In this document: in pieces, positions 42,801-52,223 of the stretch
Numbering within the stretch: the stretch's first letter is position 1
How the letters are laid out: each line of letters opens with the position of its first letter
Assembly: GCF_024172165.1 (NCBI RefSeq)
Contig: NZ_JAMZEB010000002.1
Location: 8,158,501 to 8,222,500 of the forward strand
DNA length: 64,000 nt
Direction: 5' to 3'
Source: Nonomuraea thailandensis
GTDB taxonomy: Bacteria; Actinomycetota; Actinomycetes; Streptosporangiales; Streptosporangiaceae
The notes under the pieces: generated by a model
Seen by the model: only the letters and a program-made list of their open reading frames with translations
What the model was told of the DNA's origin: nothing
The model's database searches: none
Position numbers and translations under genes: made by a program

Positions 42801-43895
42801 TTATCGGAGACTCGTCATCACCGCGTCGAGCGCCTGCCTGCGGCTGGTTTCCTCAGGTTGGAGCAGCCCCACCAGCAGCACGGGGCGGCTCTCCCGGGTG
42901 AGCAGCATCACTCTGAGGTACGCCGGGCGGTTCGCCACGTCCTGGTATTCCGCTCGTAGCGCACGGGTGTGCCCGTCGGGCAGCCGCCGGTCCTCGACGA
43001 CCGTCACGCGGTCGCCCCTGAGCAGGAGCCTGGAGTACAGGTCCGCCGCCTCCTGCGTGGCCTGCTCGGCGTCCTTCACCGGCCCCGGCACCGGCCTGGC
43101 CATCACGAGCCCCCCGCGACCGTCGCGTACGACCGAGGTGAACCCCGTGACGGGCGGCACCGCGCCCGCGCTCCAGCCCTGCGGCAGCGTCGCCGCCACC
43201 CCCGCCAGCGCGTCGCTCAGCCTCCCCGTGTCCCCCGGTGGCGCGGTGAGCCGCAGCGCCACCGCCGTCGTCCCGGCCACCAGCCCCGCGCCCGCCGCCA
43301 GCGCCGCCAGCGCGAGCCCCGCGCGCCGCCACAGCCGTCCCCCGCCTGGGCGTCCCTCGCGTGCCCCGGGGTCGCGTGGAGTGCCGTGCAGGCGGGCGGA
43401 CGGGGGCAGGGCGTCGTCCCACGGATCTTCGTGTCCTCTGGCGGGCACTGGGTCGCGGGGGACGGTCCTGCGGATCCGGGGGTTCCACCCGGGTTCCTCG
43501 TCCTCCGGTCCCGGCTCCGGCTCCAGGTCCAGGTCCAGCGGATGCGGCCGCCGTGGGAGCTGACCGGGCGGCGCCGGCGGCCCCCAGCCCGGCTCCTCCG
43601 CGTACGGCCTGCCGCGGCGCCCCCAGGCCGGCGGCGGTTCGGGAGGGCGGGCCCGGCCGGGCCCCGGCGGCGGGTCCTGTGCGGCGGATCGCGCCGGATC
43701 CCACGGCGGGTCCGGTGCGGGAGAGCGGGCCGGGCCCGGCGGCGGGTCCTGGCGCGCGTCCGGAGGGCTCGCGCGCCCCTGTCGCGGCTCCTCGTCACGG
43801 CGCGCGCCCCACGCGGGCTCCGTGTCCTCGGAAGGAGGAGTACGGCGATGCCTGGGCCCCGGTTGAGGGGGCCAGACCCGGTGATCACCCTCCAT
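42801..43895 (-). CDS. proline-rich membrane protein of unknown function
   Basis: 364 residues. The first 190 residues are disordered, rich in Pro, Arg, Asp and Gly, then one helix (about 198-222) and a compact outer domain (LPQGWSAGAVPPV to SRRQALDAVMTSLR). Orientation puts the long head in the cytoplasm. No family recognised. Other frames through this GC-rich stretch are open but lack sensible protein. Confidence 0.6.
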   Translation of the reverse strand: MEGDHRVWPPQPGPRHRRTPPSEDTEPAWGARRDEEPRQGRASPPDARQDPPPGPARSPAPDPPWDPARSAAQDPPPGPGRARPPEPPPAWGRRGRPYAEEPGWGPPAPPGQLPRRPHPLDLDLEPEPGPEDEEPGWNPRIRRTVPRDPVPARGHEDPWDDALPPSARLHGTPRDPGAREGRPGGGRLWRRAGLALAALAAGAGLVAGTTAVALRLTAPPGDTGRLSDALAGVAATLPQGWSAGAVPPVTGFTSVVRDGRGGLVMARPVPGPVKDAEQATQEAADLYSRLLLRGDRVTVVEDRRLPDGHTRALRAEYQDVANRPAYLRVMLLTRESRPVLLVGLLQPEETSRRQALDAVMTSLR

Positions 43896-43977
43896 GGCAC
43901 CTCCTTGCCCGCTGTCCTATCACTCCTCGTCACGGCGATCAGCAGAACCGTGATCGCTGTGACGGGAGGGACGGAAT

Positions 43978-45363
43978 TCAGCGGACGCGGCCGGCGAGCA
44001 GGGTCGCGCTCAGCGAGATGACCGCCATGAGGGCGCAGATGACCAGGAACCCGGTGGCGATCTGGGAGGAGGAGTGCCCGATCACGTTCACCAGCGCGCC
44101 GCCGATGCCGATCGACAGCGCCGAGCCGAGCTGGTCGGTGACGGAGAGCGCGGCCGAGTTCGCGCCCTGCTCGTTCACCGGCGACTGCCTCATGGCCGTG
44201 ATGCTGATGGTGGTGAGGCCGAACCCCATCCCGAAGCCCGCCACGATCCACGCGGGCACGGAGATCCATCCGGTCATCCCGGGCACGACCGAGAGCATGC
44301 AGACCAGGATCGCCACGGTGACGCAGCCCGCGCCGAGCCGGATCCGCTTGTAGGCCTCGCCGTCCCGCCTGCTCTGCAGGAACGAGCCCGCCGACCAGCC
44401 GAGCGCCCCGGTCGTCAGCGCGATGCCGGCCGACTTGAGGTCGAAGGACTTCACCTCCTGCAACGCCAGCGGGATGTAGGCGTTCACCCCGAAGAAGGCG
44501 GCCGAGAAGAAGCCCCTCATGAGCACGGTCGTGGCCAGCCCGCGCCGGAAGCGCAGCGCGCCCGGCGGCAGCAGCCTGTACAGGCCGTAGACCAGCAGGG
44601 CCAGCCCCACCACGGTCTCCACGCCGGCCTCCACGCCCTTGACGTGCAGCCGGTCCACGCCGTGCAGCAGCAGCCCCGCCCCGCCCGCCGTCGCGGTGGC
44701 GGCCAGCGTCATCTCGACCGGCCTGGACCGCGGCCCGGTACCGGGCCGGGCGTCGGCCGCCGAGCCCATCCGCAGCGCCGGCACGAGCATCACCAGAGCG
44801 GGCACGACCAGCGGCACGATGCCGTAGAAGACGTACCGCCAGCCCCACTGCTCCCCGACGAACCCGGCCACCGACGGCCCCACCATCGCGGGCACCACCC
44901 AGGCGGCCGAGACGGCGGCGAACGCCTTCGGCCGCACCTCCATGGCGTAGACCCGGGCGATCATCACGTACAGCGCCACGATGGAGGCCCCGCCGCCCAG
45001 CCCCTGCACGGCGCGCGCCAGCAGGAACATCTCGGCGGAGCCCGCCGCGCCGGCCAGCGCCATGCCGGCCGCGAACAGCACCACGCCCGCCAGGAACGGC
45101 ACCGCGTAGCCGCGCCGGTCCGACCAGAGCCCGGCCACCACGTTCATGAACAGGCTCGCGATGAGGAAGGCTGAGAAGCTGAGCCCGTACAGGTCGAGGG
45201 CGTCGAGCTCCTTGGCGATGTCGGGCATGACGACACCGACGGACATGCCCTCGAAAGCGATCAGCGTGACGACCAGCAGGATGCCTAACGTCGCCGTGCG
45301 GTACTCGGGGCCGAGGATTCCCGCGGGCTTGTGGGGAGCGTCGAGTGCTTTTGGTGCTGTCAC
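43978..45363 (-). CDS. MFS transporter, drug-efflux-like
   Basis: 461 residues, 12-14 helices. Motif A reads GLWSDRRGYAV, with the preceding LIASLFMNVVA helix and the conserved ARAVQGLGGG helix of drug transporters. GTG 45363 with weak ribosome site. Lies alone between two genes of other types; substrate unknown. Confidence 0.85.
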   Translation of the reverse strand: MTAPKALDAPHKPAGILGPEYRTATLGILLVVTLIAFEGMSVGVVMPDIAKELDALDLYGLSFSAFLIASLFMNVVAGLWSDRRGYAVPFLAGVVLFAAGMALAGAAGSAEMFLLARAVQGLGGGASIVALYVMIARVYAMEVRPKAFAAVSAAWVVPAMVGPSVAGFVGEQWGWRYVFYGIVPLVVPALVMLVPALRMGSAADARPGTGPRSRPVEMTLAATATAGGAGLLLHGVDRLHVKGVEAGVETVVGLALLVYGLYRLLPPGALRFRRGLATTVLMRGFFSAAFFGVNAYIPLALQEVKSFDLKSAGIALTTGALGWSAGSFLQSRRDGEAYKRIRLGAGCVTVAILVCMLSVVPGMTGWISVPAWIVAGFGMGFGLTTISITAMRQSPVNEQGANSAALSVTDQLGSALSIGIGGALVNVIGHSSSQIATGFLVICALMAVISLSATLLAGRVR

Positions 45364-45390
45364 CTACATATCGTAGACGGGTCCGGCATG

Positions 45391-46485
45391 TCAGACAGCG
45401 GGTGAGCTGCGGTAGGCCGCCCACATCTCCTGCATACGGTCCGCCTGCCCGACCGTGAACTCCCACATGCACCGGTCGGGGGCGTAGTCCATGTAGTTGT
45501 GCGCCGGGTCCTGGCCGGGCTGGCCGGGGCAGGTGTCCTTGCTCTGCGGGCACGCCTCGGTCGGGCTGGCCTCGGGCGAGGTGTCGTCGATGCCGTCGCC
45601 GGGCGCCTTGCAGCCGTTCTCGAACGTGTGGAACAGGCCCAGCCAGTGGCCGATCTCGTGCACGCCGGTGAAGCCCTTGTTGTAGTCGCTCATCGCGCCG
45701 CCGGGCAGGCTGCGCCAGTCGATCACCACGCCGTCGAGCTCCGGCGCGTCCGCGTACCAGTAGGGGTAGCTGGCGAAGCCCAGCATGAACTCGCTGAGCT
45801 GGGCGATGTAGAGGTTGAGCGTGTCGGCCCCGCCCAGGTGCAGGGCGCTCTTCATGGCTCTCTCGTGGCTTACGGGGTCACGGAACCAGGCGGCCTGCTC
45901 CTTGACCGAGATGCCGTCGAGGCGGAAGCGCACACCGGTGTCCACGCCGCCGAACTTGCCGCCGTACGCGGAGTTGAGCGTGTCGATCTGGGTCTGGACC
46001 GCCTCGTCGGAGACCCGGCGCTCGGAGCCGGGGGAGATGACGTGGACCCGCGTGGGCACGATGATCTCGGCCGGTGGCGTGACTCCGCTCAGCCGCTTGC
46101 CCAGCTCGGCCATCACCATGGCGACGTCCTGCGGGCTCGGCGAGCGCGGCCCCGGCCGCTCCGGCGCCCGCCACGGGCCGTGGCCCCGCGTGCGAGCCGC
46201 CGTCGCATGGGCGGGCCCGTAGGCATGCGCTGCCGCCGTCGTGTGTGCGGGCCGGTGCGCATGGGCCGCCGCCGTCGGGTGGGTGGGCCCGTGCGCGTGG
46301 GCCGGCGCCATCGCGTGGCCGGCCGCCGGTTCGTGCTCGTGCGCGTGTGCGGCCGCCCGAGGGGTGGCAGGGTGCGGCGTCACCGCCTCGCAGCCGGCCG
46401 CCAGGGCGGCGGCGGGCCGGAGCGGCGGGGTGAACCCGGCCGCGAGCAGGCATGCCAATGAGACGGCGGTCGCGCGCCGAGCCAT
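45391..46485 (-). CDS. secreted M43-type zinc metalloprotease with His-rich linker
   Basis: 364 residues. Signal peptide 1-30, His/Ala/Pro-rich linker 47-103 made of about 12-residue repeats (AAAHAHRPAHTT, AAAHAYGPAHAT), then a protease domain with HEIGHWLGLFH (276-286, zinc site) and the Met-turn NYMDY (330-334), the cytophagalysin/pappalysin (M43) pattern. Cysteines around CKAPG and CPQSKDTCPG may form disulfides. Extracellular protease, probably needs the linker for metal capture or flexibility. Confidence 0.87.
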   Translation of the reverse strand: MARRATAVSLACLLAAGFTPPLRPAAALAAGCEAVTPHPATPRAAAHAHEHEPAAGHAMAPAHAHGPTHPTAAAHAHRPAHTTAAAHAYGPAHATAARTRGHGPWRAPERPGPRSPSPQDVAMVMAELGKRLSGVTPPAEIIVPTRVHVISPGSERRVSDEAVQTQIDTLNSAYGGKFGGVDTGVRFRLDGISVKEQAAWFRDPVSHERAMKSALHLGGADTLNLYIAQLSEFMLGFASYPYWYADAPELDGVVIDWRSLPGGAMSDYNKGFTGVHEIGHWLGLFHTFENGCKAPGDGIDDTSPEASPTEACPQSKDTCPGQPGQDPAHNYMDYAPDRCMWEFTVGQADRMQEMWAAYRSSPAV

Positions 46486-46563
46486 GCGGTCCTCCCGTGA
46501 CGATACGAGCTGGTCTGGCTACAGACCGTAGCTCCATACGGGAGGATTACCGCACAGCAACAC

Positions 46564-46824
46564 TCACTGCTTGTCGCCGTCGCCTTCGCCGCCACCCGGG
46601 GGCAGGCCCTCGTAGATCTCCTTGCACTCCGGGCAGACCGGGTACTTCTTCGGGTCGCGGCTGGGCACCCAGATTTTGCCGCAGAGAGCGCGGATGGGCG
46701 TGCCGGTCACCATGCTCTCGGTGATCTTGTGCTTGTCCGCGTAGTGGGCGAACCGCTCGTGATCGCCGTCGCCGTGCGACGTCCGCGGAGTGGTCTCCTG
46801 CTCTGGGAGGATCTTCGTGCTCAC
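46564..46824 (-). CDS. DUF3039 zinc-ribbon-like protein
   Basis: 86 residues from GTG 46824. Polar N-terminus, then Cys48, Cys64 and Cys67 (CGK and CPEC) that can bind zinc with a histidine, ending in an acidic Gly-rich tail. This is the DUF3039 pattern, a conserved actinobacterial protein of unknown role. Confidence 0.8.
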   Translation of the reverse strand: MSTKILPEQETTPRTSHGDGDHERFAHYADKHKITESMVTGTPIRALCGKIWVPSRDPKKYPVCPECKEIYEGLPPGGGEGDGDKQ

Positions 46825-46913
46825 CCCACCGAGTTTATGCCCGCCCGCGACCGCCCCCCGCAACGCCGTACGGCCCCCGCCCGGATGAGCGGAGGCCGTA
46901 CGGGGAACGCCTG

Positions 46914-48509
46914 TCAGCCCATGTGGACCGGCGCGCCCTCGGTCTTCCGGCCGGCCCTGACGAAGAGCGTCAGCACGGCGGTCAGCACCGCGATGCAGGT
47001 GCTCACCAGGAAGGCGAGGTGCATGCCGTCCATGAACGACAGATGGACGGCGTCGCCGATCTGCTCCGGCAGCCCGGGAGGCGCCTGGCCGAAGGCGGCG
47101 GCCTTCTCCAGGAGCGCCAGCTGCTCCGGCGGGATCCCCGCCGCCGCGGGGCCGAGGTGGCCCGGCAGCGTGCCGGAGATCTCGGCGGCCATCACGGCGC
47201 CCAGGATGGCGGTGCCGAGCGCGCCGCCGACCTGCATGGCCGACTGCTGTAGGCCGCCCGCGACCCCGCTCAGCCCGACCGGCGCGTTGCCCACGATGAT
47301 CTCCGTGGCGCCCACGAAGACCGGCGAGAGGCCGAAGGCCAGCAGCACGAACGGGATGCCGCTCTCGATGAAGGAGGCGTCGATGCCGAGCCGGGACATG
47401 AGGAACATGGCGAGCGCGGTGATCAGCAGGCCGGACGCCATCGTGATCCTCGGCCCGAGCCTGCCGAGCGCCATGCCCGCCAGCGGCGAGGCGACGATCA
47501 TGCCCGCGCTCATCGGCAGCATGTAGAGGCCGGCCTGCAGCGGGGACAGCCCGTGCACCCCCTGGAAGAAGAAGCCCAGGAAGAACATCGCGCCGAACAT
47601 CGCGAAGGCCACCATCATCATCAGGAAGGTGCCGATGGAGATGGACGGGTTCGCGAACAACGACAGCGGCACCAGCGGCTGCCTGGCCCTGCTCTGCCAG
47701 AAGACGAACGCGGCGATGAGCACCACGAACGCCCCGACGAAGGTCAGCGTCGTGCTGTCGCCCCAGCCCCACTCGGGGGCCTTGATGATCGTCCAGACCA
47801 GCGAGAACATCGCGCCGGACAGCAGCACCACGCCGAGCCAGTCGATGCGCGCGAACGTCTGCGCGCGGTTCTCCTTGATCAGCAGGAAGCCCATGATCAG
47901 GGCGATGACGCCGACGGGCGCGTTGATGAAGAAGACCGACTCCCAGCTCACCTTCTCCACCAGCACGCCGCCGACGATCGGGCCGGCGGCGCTGGACAGG
48001 CCGATGATCGCGCCCCAGGCCCCCATGGCCTGGTTCAGCTTCTCACCCGGGAACGCTCCACGCAGCAGCGCCAGGGCGGCCGGCTGGAGCAGCGCGCCGA
48101 ACAGGCCCTGCAGCACACGCAGACCGATCAGCGCGCCGATCGGGGTGACGCCGGGAATGATGTCGGCCAGTTCGGCGCTGAGCCCGATGCCCACAGAAGT
48201 GAGCGCGAAGCCCGCCACACCGATGAGGAACACCCGCTTGTGCCCGAACAGGTCGCCGAGCTTGCCGGCGGTGATCAGGAAGACCGCGAGCGCGAGCAGG
48301 TAACCGCTGGTCACCCACTGCAGGTCGGAAAGTGTCGCCTTCAGGTCGGCCTGGATGACCGGGTTGGCGATGCCGACGACCGTGCCGTCGAGCATCACCA
48401 TGATCACGCCAAGGCTCACCGCCAGCAGCACCAGCCACGGGTTGCCCCCCGTCCCCGGCTTGCCAGGGCCGGACGAGGACGGTGCGGCGACCGCCTTCGT
48501 ATCAGCCAT
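46914..48509 (-). CDS. MFS multidrug exporter, DHA2 (EmrB/QacA) family
   Basis: 531 residues, 14 helices. Motif A GKLGDLFGHKRVF and the motif C region SSAAGPIVGG are typical of the 14-helix drug:proton antiporters. Divergent from a TetR gene 150 bases away, which likely represses it. Confidence 0.9.
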   Translation of the reverse strand: MADTKAVAAPSSSGPGKPGTGGNPWLVLLAVSLGVIMVMLDGTVVGIANPVIQADLKATLSDLQWVTSGYLLALAVFLITAGKLGDLFGHKRVFLIGVAGFALTSVGIGLSAELADIIPGVTPIGALIGLRVLQGLFGALLQPAALALLRGAFPGEKLNQAMGAWGAIIGLSSAAGPIVGGVLVEKVSWESVFFINAPVGVIALIMGFLLIKENRAQTFARIDWLGVVLLSGAMFSLVWTIIKAPEWGWGDSTTLTFVGAFVVLIAAFVFWQSRARQPLVPLSLFANPSISIGTFLMMMVAFAMFGAMFFLGFFFQGVHGLSPLQAGLYMLPMSAGMIVASPLAGMALGRLGPRITMASGLLITALAMFLMSRLGIDASFIESGIPFVLLAFGLSPVFVGATEIIVGNAPVGLSGVAGGLQQSAMQVGGALGTAILGAVMAAEISGTLPGHLGPAAAGIPPEQLALLEKAAAFGQAPPGLPEQIGDAVHLSFMDGMHLAFLVSTCIAVLTAVLTLFVRAGRKTEGAPVHMG

Positions 48510-48600
48510 GAATCCCCCTAAGTGCCCGTATTGCCCCTCGTCGGGGCATAGATCTCGTAAGTCTCCGGTAATCTACTGTCAGCCTGTGACGTGTGACAAA

Positions 48601-48616
48601 CGACTTTTATTAGTCG
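48601..48616. promoter_or_regulatory. palindrome between the DHA2 exporter and TetR genes
   Basis: CGACT-TTTATT-AGTCG inverted repeat in the unusually AT-rich divergent promoter region (48510-48659). A second pair CTGTCA (48576-48581) and TGACAG (48639-48644) flanks it. Probable binding region of the TetR regulator. Confidence 0.45.
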
Positions 48617-48659
48617 CCTTATGACTTATGGCACACTGTGACAGAAAGGTTTCGAGGGA

Positions 48660-49277
48660 GTGACCACAGTGGGTCTTCGGGAACGCAAGAAGGAGAAGAC
48701 GCGCCTGGCGATCCTCGACGCGGCGCTCGATTTGTTCCTCGAACAAGGATACGAGTCGACCACCGTCGAGCAGATAGCGGGGGCCGTCGAGATCTCCCCC
48801 CGCACCTTCTTCCGCTACTTCACCGGCAAGGACCACCTGGTGCTGCTGTTCCACGACCACGCCGAGGACCTCATGCTGGAGGCCCTGGCGGACCGGCCGC
48901 CGGACGAGCCGCCCTTCGCCTGCCTGATCCAGGCGATGCGCGCCGTCCTGGCCGACCTCGAGGGCGCGACGCCCGCGGACGCGGAACGCTTCCTGAAGCT
49001 GCGGCGGCTGCTCGACGAGCATCCCCGCCTGGTCGGCCTGTCGGCCGCCAGGGGCGCCCGGACCGAGCGGCACCTGGCCGAGGTGATCGCCGCGCGCCGG
49101 GGCGTGGACCCCGACCAGGACCAGCTCACGCACCTGATCGTGGCCTTCGCGATGTCCACCATGCGGGTCGGGTTCGAGTGCCCGCGCAACGACGGCACGA
49201 TGGCGGAGGTCGGGCGGCGGATGGCGGAGTGCGTCGCCCTCGCCGAGCGCTCCCTGCGGCCGGGCTGGGACCTCTAA
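48660..49277 (+). CDS. TetR-family repressor of the DHA2 exporter
   Basis: 205 residues. HTH in the first 60 residues (TTVEQIAGAVEISPRTFFRYFTGKD is the recognition region), C-terminal ligand domain variable. GTG 48660 (GAGGGA upstream) or GTG 48669 could start it. Divergent arrangement with the exporter suggests direct repression lifted by the drug. Confidence 0.87.
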   Translation: MTTVGLRERKKEKTRLAILDAALDLFLEQGYESTTVEQIAGAVEISPRTFFRYFTGKDHLVLLFHDHAEDLMLEALADRPPDEPPFACLIQAMRAVLADLEGATPADAERFLKLRRLLDEHPRLVGLSAARGARTERHLAEVIAARRGVDPDQDQLTHLIVAFAMSTMRVGFECPRNDGTMAEVGRRMAECVALAERSLRPGWDL

Positions 49278-49345
49278 CCGATCCGACGCCCTGCGGCCGG
49301 GCCGGGAGCTGTGGCCGCGTTCGACGCCGCCGAGGCGGCCGGGGG

Positions 49346-49924
49346 CTAGTTCATCGTGGGGTCGTCGGGGCAGGTCGCCACGAAGGCGAGCTCGCCGCGC
49401 TGGCGCCGGAGCACCTGCCGCCACAGCGAGGTCGGGTCGGCGTGGAAGGTGTCGCCGGCCTCGGAGTCCACGACGTACCAGGCGCCCTCGGCGATCTCGC
49501 TCTCCAGCTGGCCCGACGTCCAGCCCGCGTACCCCGCGAAGATGCGCATCTGCGCGATCTCACCCTGAAGGATCTCCGGTGGCGCGTCCAGGTCGACCGT
49601 GCCCAGCCGGGCCACGGCGTCGGTGCCCGCGTGCAGCCGGCGCCACCCCAGCGGCTCCTCGCCGCTCGGCACCGCCGCCAGCGCCAGCGCGCTGTCAGTC
49701 TGTACGGGCCCGCCCTCGAAGAGCACGGAGGGGCCGGTCACCAGAGGGTCCCACACAGGCAGCACCTGCGTCACCGAGATGTCACTGGGCCGGTTGAGCA
49801 CGACGCCCAGGGTGCCGCCGTCGTGGTCGTGTTCGAGGATCAGCACGACGCTACGCCGGAAGTTGGGGTCGTCGAGAAGTGGCGTCGCCACCAGCAACCC
49901 GCCGACGTAGATCGCTTCCGCCAT
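49346..49924 (-). CDS. YqgE/AlgH family protein
   Basis: 192 residues. LLVATPLLDDPNFRRSVVLI, GVVLNRPS and FAGYAGWTSGQLESEI are family motifs. Widely conserved, function unknown. ATG 49924; the 110-base gap to the next start is AT-richer than average. Confidence 0.9.
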   Translation of the reverse strand: MAEAIYVGGLLVATPLLDDPNFRRSVVLILEHDHDGGTLGVVLNRPSDISVTQVLPVWDPLVTGPSVLFEGGPVQTDSALALAAVPSGEEPLGWRRLHAGTDAVARLGTVDLDAPPEILQGEIAQMRIFAGYAGWTSGQLESEIAEGAWYVVDSEAGDTFHADPTSLWRQVLRRQRGELAFVATCPDDPTMN

Positions 49925-50034
49925 ACATCCATCATGAAGTACCTGCGGGGGTGCGCGCTCCCCCAGTGTGTCGATGTTACTTTTCGTACACGCTTGGGAA
50001 CTTTAGGTAGCGAATATCGCGCTTGGGGGATCAT

Positions 50035-50562
50035 ATGCGTACCGGAATCCGCCTCATCCTGGCCGCACTGCCGCTGGGCGCGATCGCGCTGCTCCCGTCC
50101 GTCTCCGACGCCCAGGCGCGCGACTGGCCCTGGCCCCGGCACGACGGCGGCGACCCGTTCACGATGACCGTGGACGACGTGGGGTGCCGCTCGGGCAAGG
50201 CGGCCGTACGGCTGCACAACCAGACCCGCCAGCTCGCCCGCTTCGACCTGAAGGCCGACGGCAGCAGCGTGGCGAGCGGCTCCATCCCGGCCCGCAAGAC
50301 CATCGTCCGGCACGTGCCGGTGGGCAAGGGCAGCGGCGCCGAGATCGAGGCGTACTCGGTGAGCGACCACGAGCCGGAGACGTTGATCGACTCCAGCCAC
50401 GTGCAGAACGACTGCCCCTGGGGGCATCGCCGCCACGGCCACCTGCCCTACACGGGCCCGCCCGCCGACCTGATGGGGAAGCTGGCCACGGCGGGCGGCC
50501 TCGTGGTGGTGGGCGGGATCCTGTGGTGGTACGGCTCCATCTGGCCGCGATCGAGCATGTGA
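50035..50562 (+). CDS. exported surface protein with LPYTG motif
   Basis: 175 residues. Signal peptide 1-28, one Cys pair (51 and 127), sorting-like motif LPYTG at 137-141, then a hydrophobic segment (149-167) and a short tail with a single Arg. This is the layout of sortase-anchored proteins, though the tail is less positive than usual. ATG 50035 follows GGGGGA. Function unknown; no sortase gene nearby. Confidence 0.7.
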   Translation: MRTGIRLILAALPLGAIALLPSVSDAQARDWPWPRHDGGDPFTMTVDDVGCRSGKAAVRLHNQTRQLARFDLKADGSSVASGSIPARKTIVRHVPVGKGSGAEIEAYSVSDHEPETLIDSSHVQNDCPWGHRRHGHLPYTGPPADLMGKLATAGGLVVVGGILWWYGSIWPRSSM

Positions 50563-50586
50563 CCGACACCGAAGCCCGCGCACGGC

Positions 50587-50640
50587 CGGGCCCGATCCGA
50601 CCGCGCGGCCCGCGTACAGACGGGCCCGATCCGACCGCGC
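50587..50640. repeat. 20-bp direct repeat in intergenic DNA
   Basis: CGGGCCCGATCCGACCGCGC occurs at 50587-50606 and again at 50621-50640 with similar flanks (period 34), in the gap between the LPYTG gene and the TetR gene end. No gene is seen in 50563-50722. Confidence 0.8.
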
Positions 50641-50722
50641 AGCCCGCGCACGGCCGGGCGGCCCGGCCCGCCCATCTGCCCACTCGCCCGGGCGGCCCTG
50701 CCACGGCCGCCCGGACCCCGGC

Positions 50723-51349
50723 TCAGCCCGGCGGGGGCGGCACGACGAACGCGCCGGCTCTGGCGGCGGCCAGCGCGCGGGCCACGGACTGCTCGGCGAC
50801 CACCCGCGTCACCGGCTCCCTCGTGACCACCAGCCGGTAGTAGAGCGGGGCCGAGACGGCCCTGATCACCTCACCGCCGTCGGTGCCCTCGGGCAGCTCG
50901 CCCCGCCGCACGGCCAGCTCCACGACCTTGGCCCACTCCTCGATGCGCCGCAGATAGAAGGCGCGCAACGCCTGGGCCGCCTGCTCGTCGGAGGTGGCGG
51001 CGGCGATGACCGCCTGGAACGTCACCCCGAGCCGATCGTCGTTGAGCGCGTCGAGCACGGCCAGCGCGTTGGCGCGCAAATCCTCCTCGACGCTTCCCGT
51101 GTCGGCATGGTCGGAGGACTGGTTGGCCAGCTCGTTCATGAGGTCGGCCACCAGCCGGGGGGTGCTCCCCCAGCGCCGGTAGACGGTGGTCTTGCCGACG
51201 CCTGCCCTGGCCGCGACCTGGTCCATGGTCAGGCCGTGGAAGCCGCGCTCGACCAGCTCGTCCTGGGTGGCCTCCAGGACGGCCGCGCGCACCCGGGCTG
51301 TGCGACCCCCCGGCCGCACGGTTCCCGCCGAGCGGGAAAGTTGGTCCAT
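50723..51349 (-). CDS. TetR-family regulator
   Basis: 208 residues from ATG 51349 with GAAGGAGA upstream. HTH near residues 22-65 (TMDQVAARAGVGKTTVYRRW), C-terminal TetR_C-like domain. Divergent from the IclR gene; target unknown, possibly itself or the glycerol genes. Confidence 0.85.
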   Translation of the reverse strand: MDQLSRSAGTVRPGGRTARVRAAVLEATQDELVERGFHGLTMDQVAARAGVGKTTVYRRWGSTPRLVADLMNELANQSSDHADTGSVEEDLRANALAVLDALNDDRLGVTFQAVIAAATSDEQAAQALRAFYLRRIEEWAKVVELAVRRGELPEGTDGGEVIRAVSAPLYYRLVVTREPVTRVVAEQSVARALAAARAGAFVVPPPPG

Positions 51350-51406
51350 CAAGTCTCCTTCTCGCGACAGACACATTATCGGCACACTTTTCCCGTTTAA
51401 GCCAGT

Positions 51407-51423
51407 GTTCGGCATTGTCGAAC
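51407..51423. promoter_or_regulatory. IclR operator, copy 1 (regulator promoter)
   Basis: GTTCGGCATTGTCGAAC, inverted GTTCG/CGAAC arms, 18 bases before the regulator start. The identical 17 bases occur before glpK (52224-52240), so the regulator most likely binds both. Confidence 0.75.
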
Positions 51424-51441
51424 TGCGCTAGGGTTCCCGGT

Positions 51442-52188
51442 GTGGGAGAGACGATTCAATCGGTGGAGCGCGCCGCCGCGATCCTACGGCTGCTCGCCTC
51501 CGGTCCACGGCAACTCGGGGTGGCCGAGCTGGCCCGGGCTCTGGGCCTGCCGAAGGGCACACTGCACGGCATCCTGCGCACCCTGGTCCACGTGGGCTTC
51601 GTCGAGCAGGACGCGGCCACCGGCAAGTACCGGCTCGGCCCCACGCTGCTCCATCTGGGCAGCAGCTACCTCGACGTCAACGAGCTGCGCACCCGCTCCA
51701 TCAACTGGGCCGACGCGCTGGCGGGCCGCAGCAGGGAGAGCGCCTGGATCGGCACCCTGCACGAGGGGCACGTGCTGGTCATCCACCACGTCTTCCGGCC
51801 CGACGACAGCATGCAGACGCTGCAGGTGGGCACATACCTGCCGACGCACGCCAGCGCCCTGGGCAAGGTCCTGCTGGCCCATGACCCGTACGGGGAGGGC
51901 ACGCCGCCGCTGGAGGCCCGCACCAGGCGCACGATCGTCGACCCCGCAGCCCTGGAGAGCGAGCTCGACCAGGTCAGGGCGCGGGGCTGGGCGGCCGAGA
52001 TGGAGGAGCTGACGGAGGGCGAGGTGGCCATCGCCGCCCCGATCAAGGACCCGCGCGGCATCGTGGTGGGCGCCATCGGCATCCGCGGCGCGGTCGAGCG
52101 GCTGGCCGCGGACGGCCGGCTGAACATGGAGTTCGTCTCCTACGTACGCGACGCCGCCCGTGCCATAACCCGCGACCTCGCCCGATGA
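51442..52188 (+). CDS. IclR-family regulator of glycerol genes (GylR-like)
   Basis: 248 residues from GTG 51442. N-terminal winged helix (LGVAELARALGLPKGTLHGI) and C-terminal effector domain (LPTHASALGKVLLA, GAIGIRG). Position upstream of glpK-glpD is that of GylR, the glycerol-responsive repressor in Streptomyces, which is itself autoregulated. Glycerol 3-phosphate is the likely effector. Confidence 0.88.
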   Translation: MGETIQSVERAAAILRLLASGPRQLGVAELARALGLPKGTLHGILRTLVHVGFVEQDAATGKYRLGPTLLHLGSSYLDVNELRTRSINWADALAGRSRESAWIGTLHEGHVLVIHHVFRPDDSMQTLQVGTYLPTHASALGKVLLAHDPYGEGTPPLEARTRRTIVDPAALESELDQVRARGWAAEMEELTEGEVAIAAPIKDPRGIVVGAIGIRGAVERLAADGRLNMEFVSYVRDAARAITRDLAR

Positions 52189-52223
52189 CACTTGAACAAG
52201 CTTCGACGGACCACATACCATTC

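Noticed and set aside
43217..45553. A 778-codon minus-strand frame over the MFS and proline-rich genes
   Set aside because: Arg/Gly/Pro-rich nonsense translation; the two real genes in another frame have clear helices and motifs.
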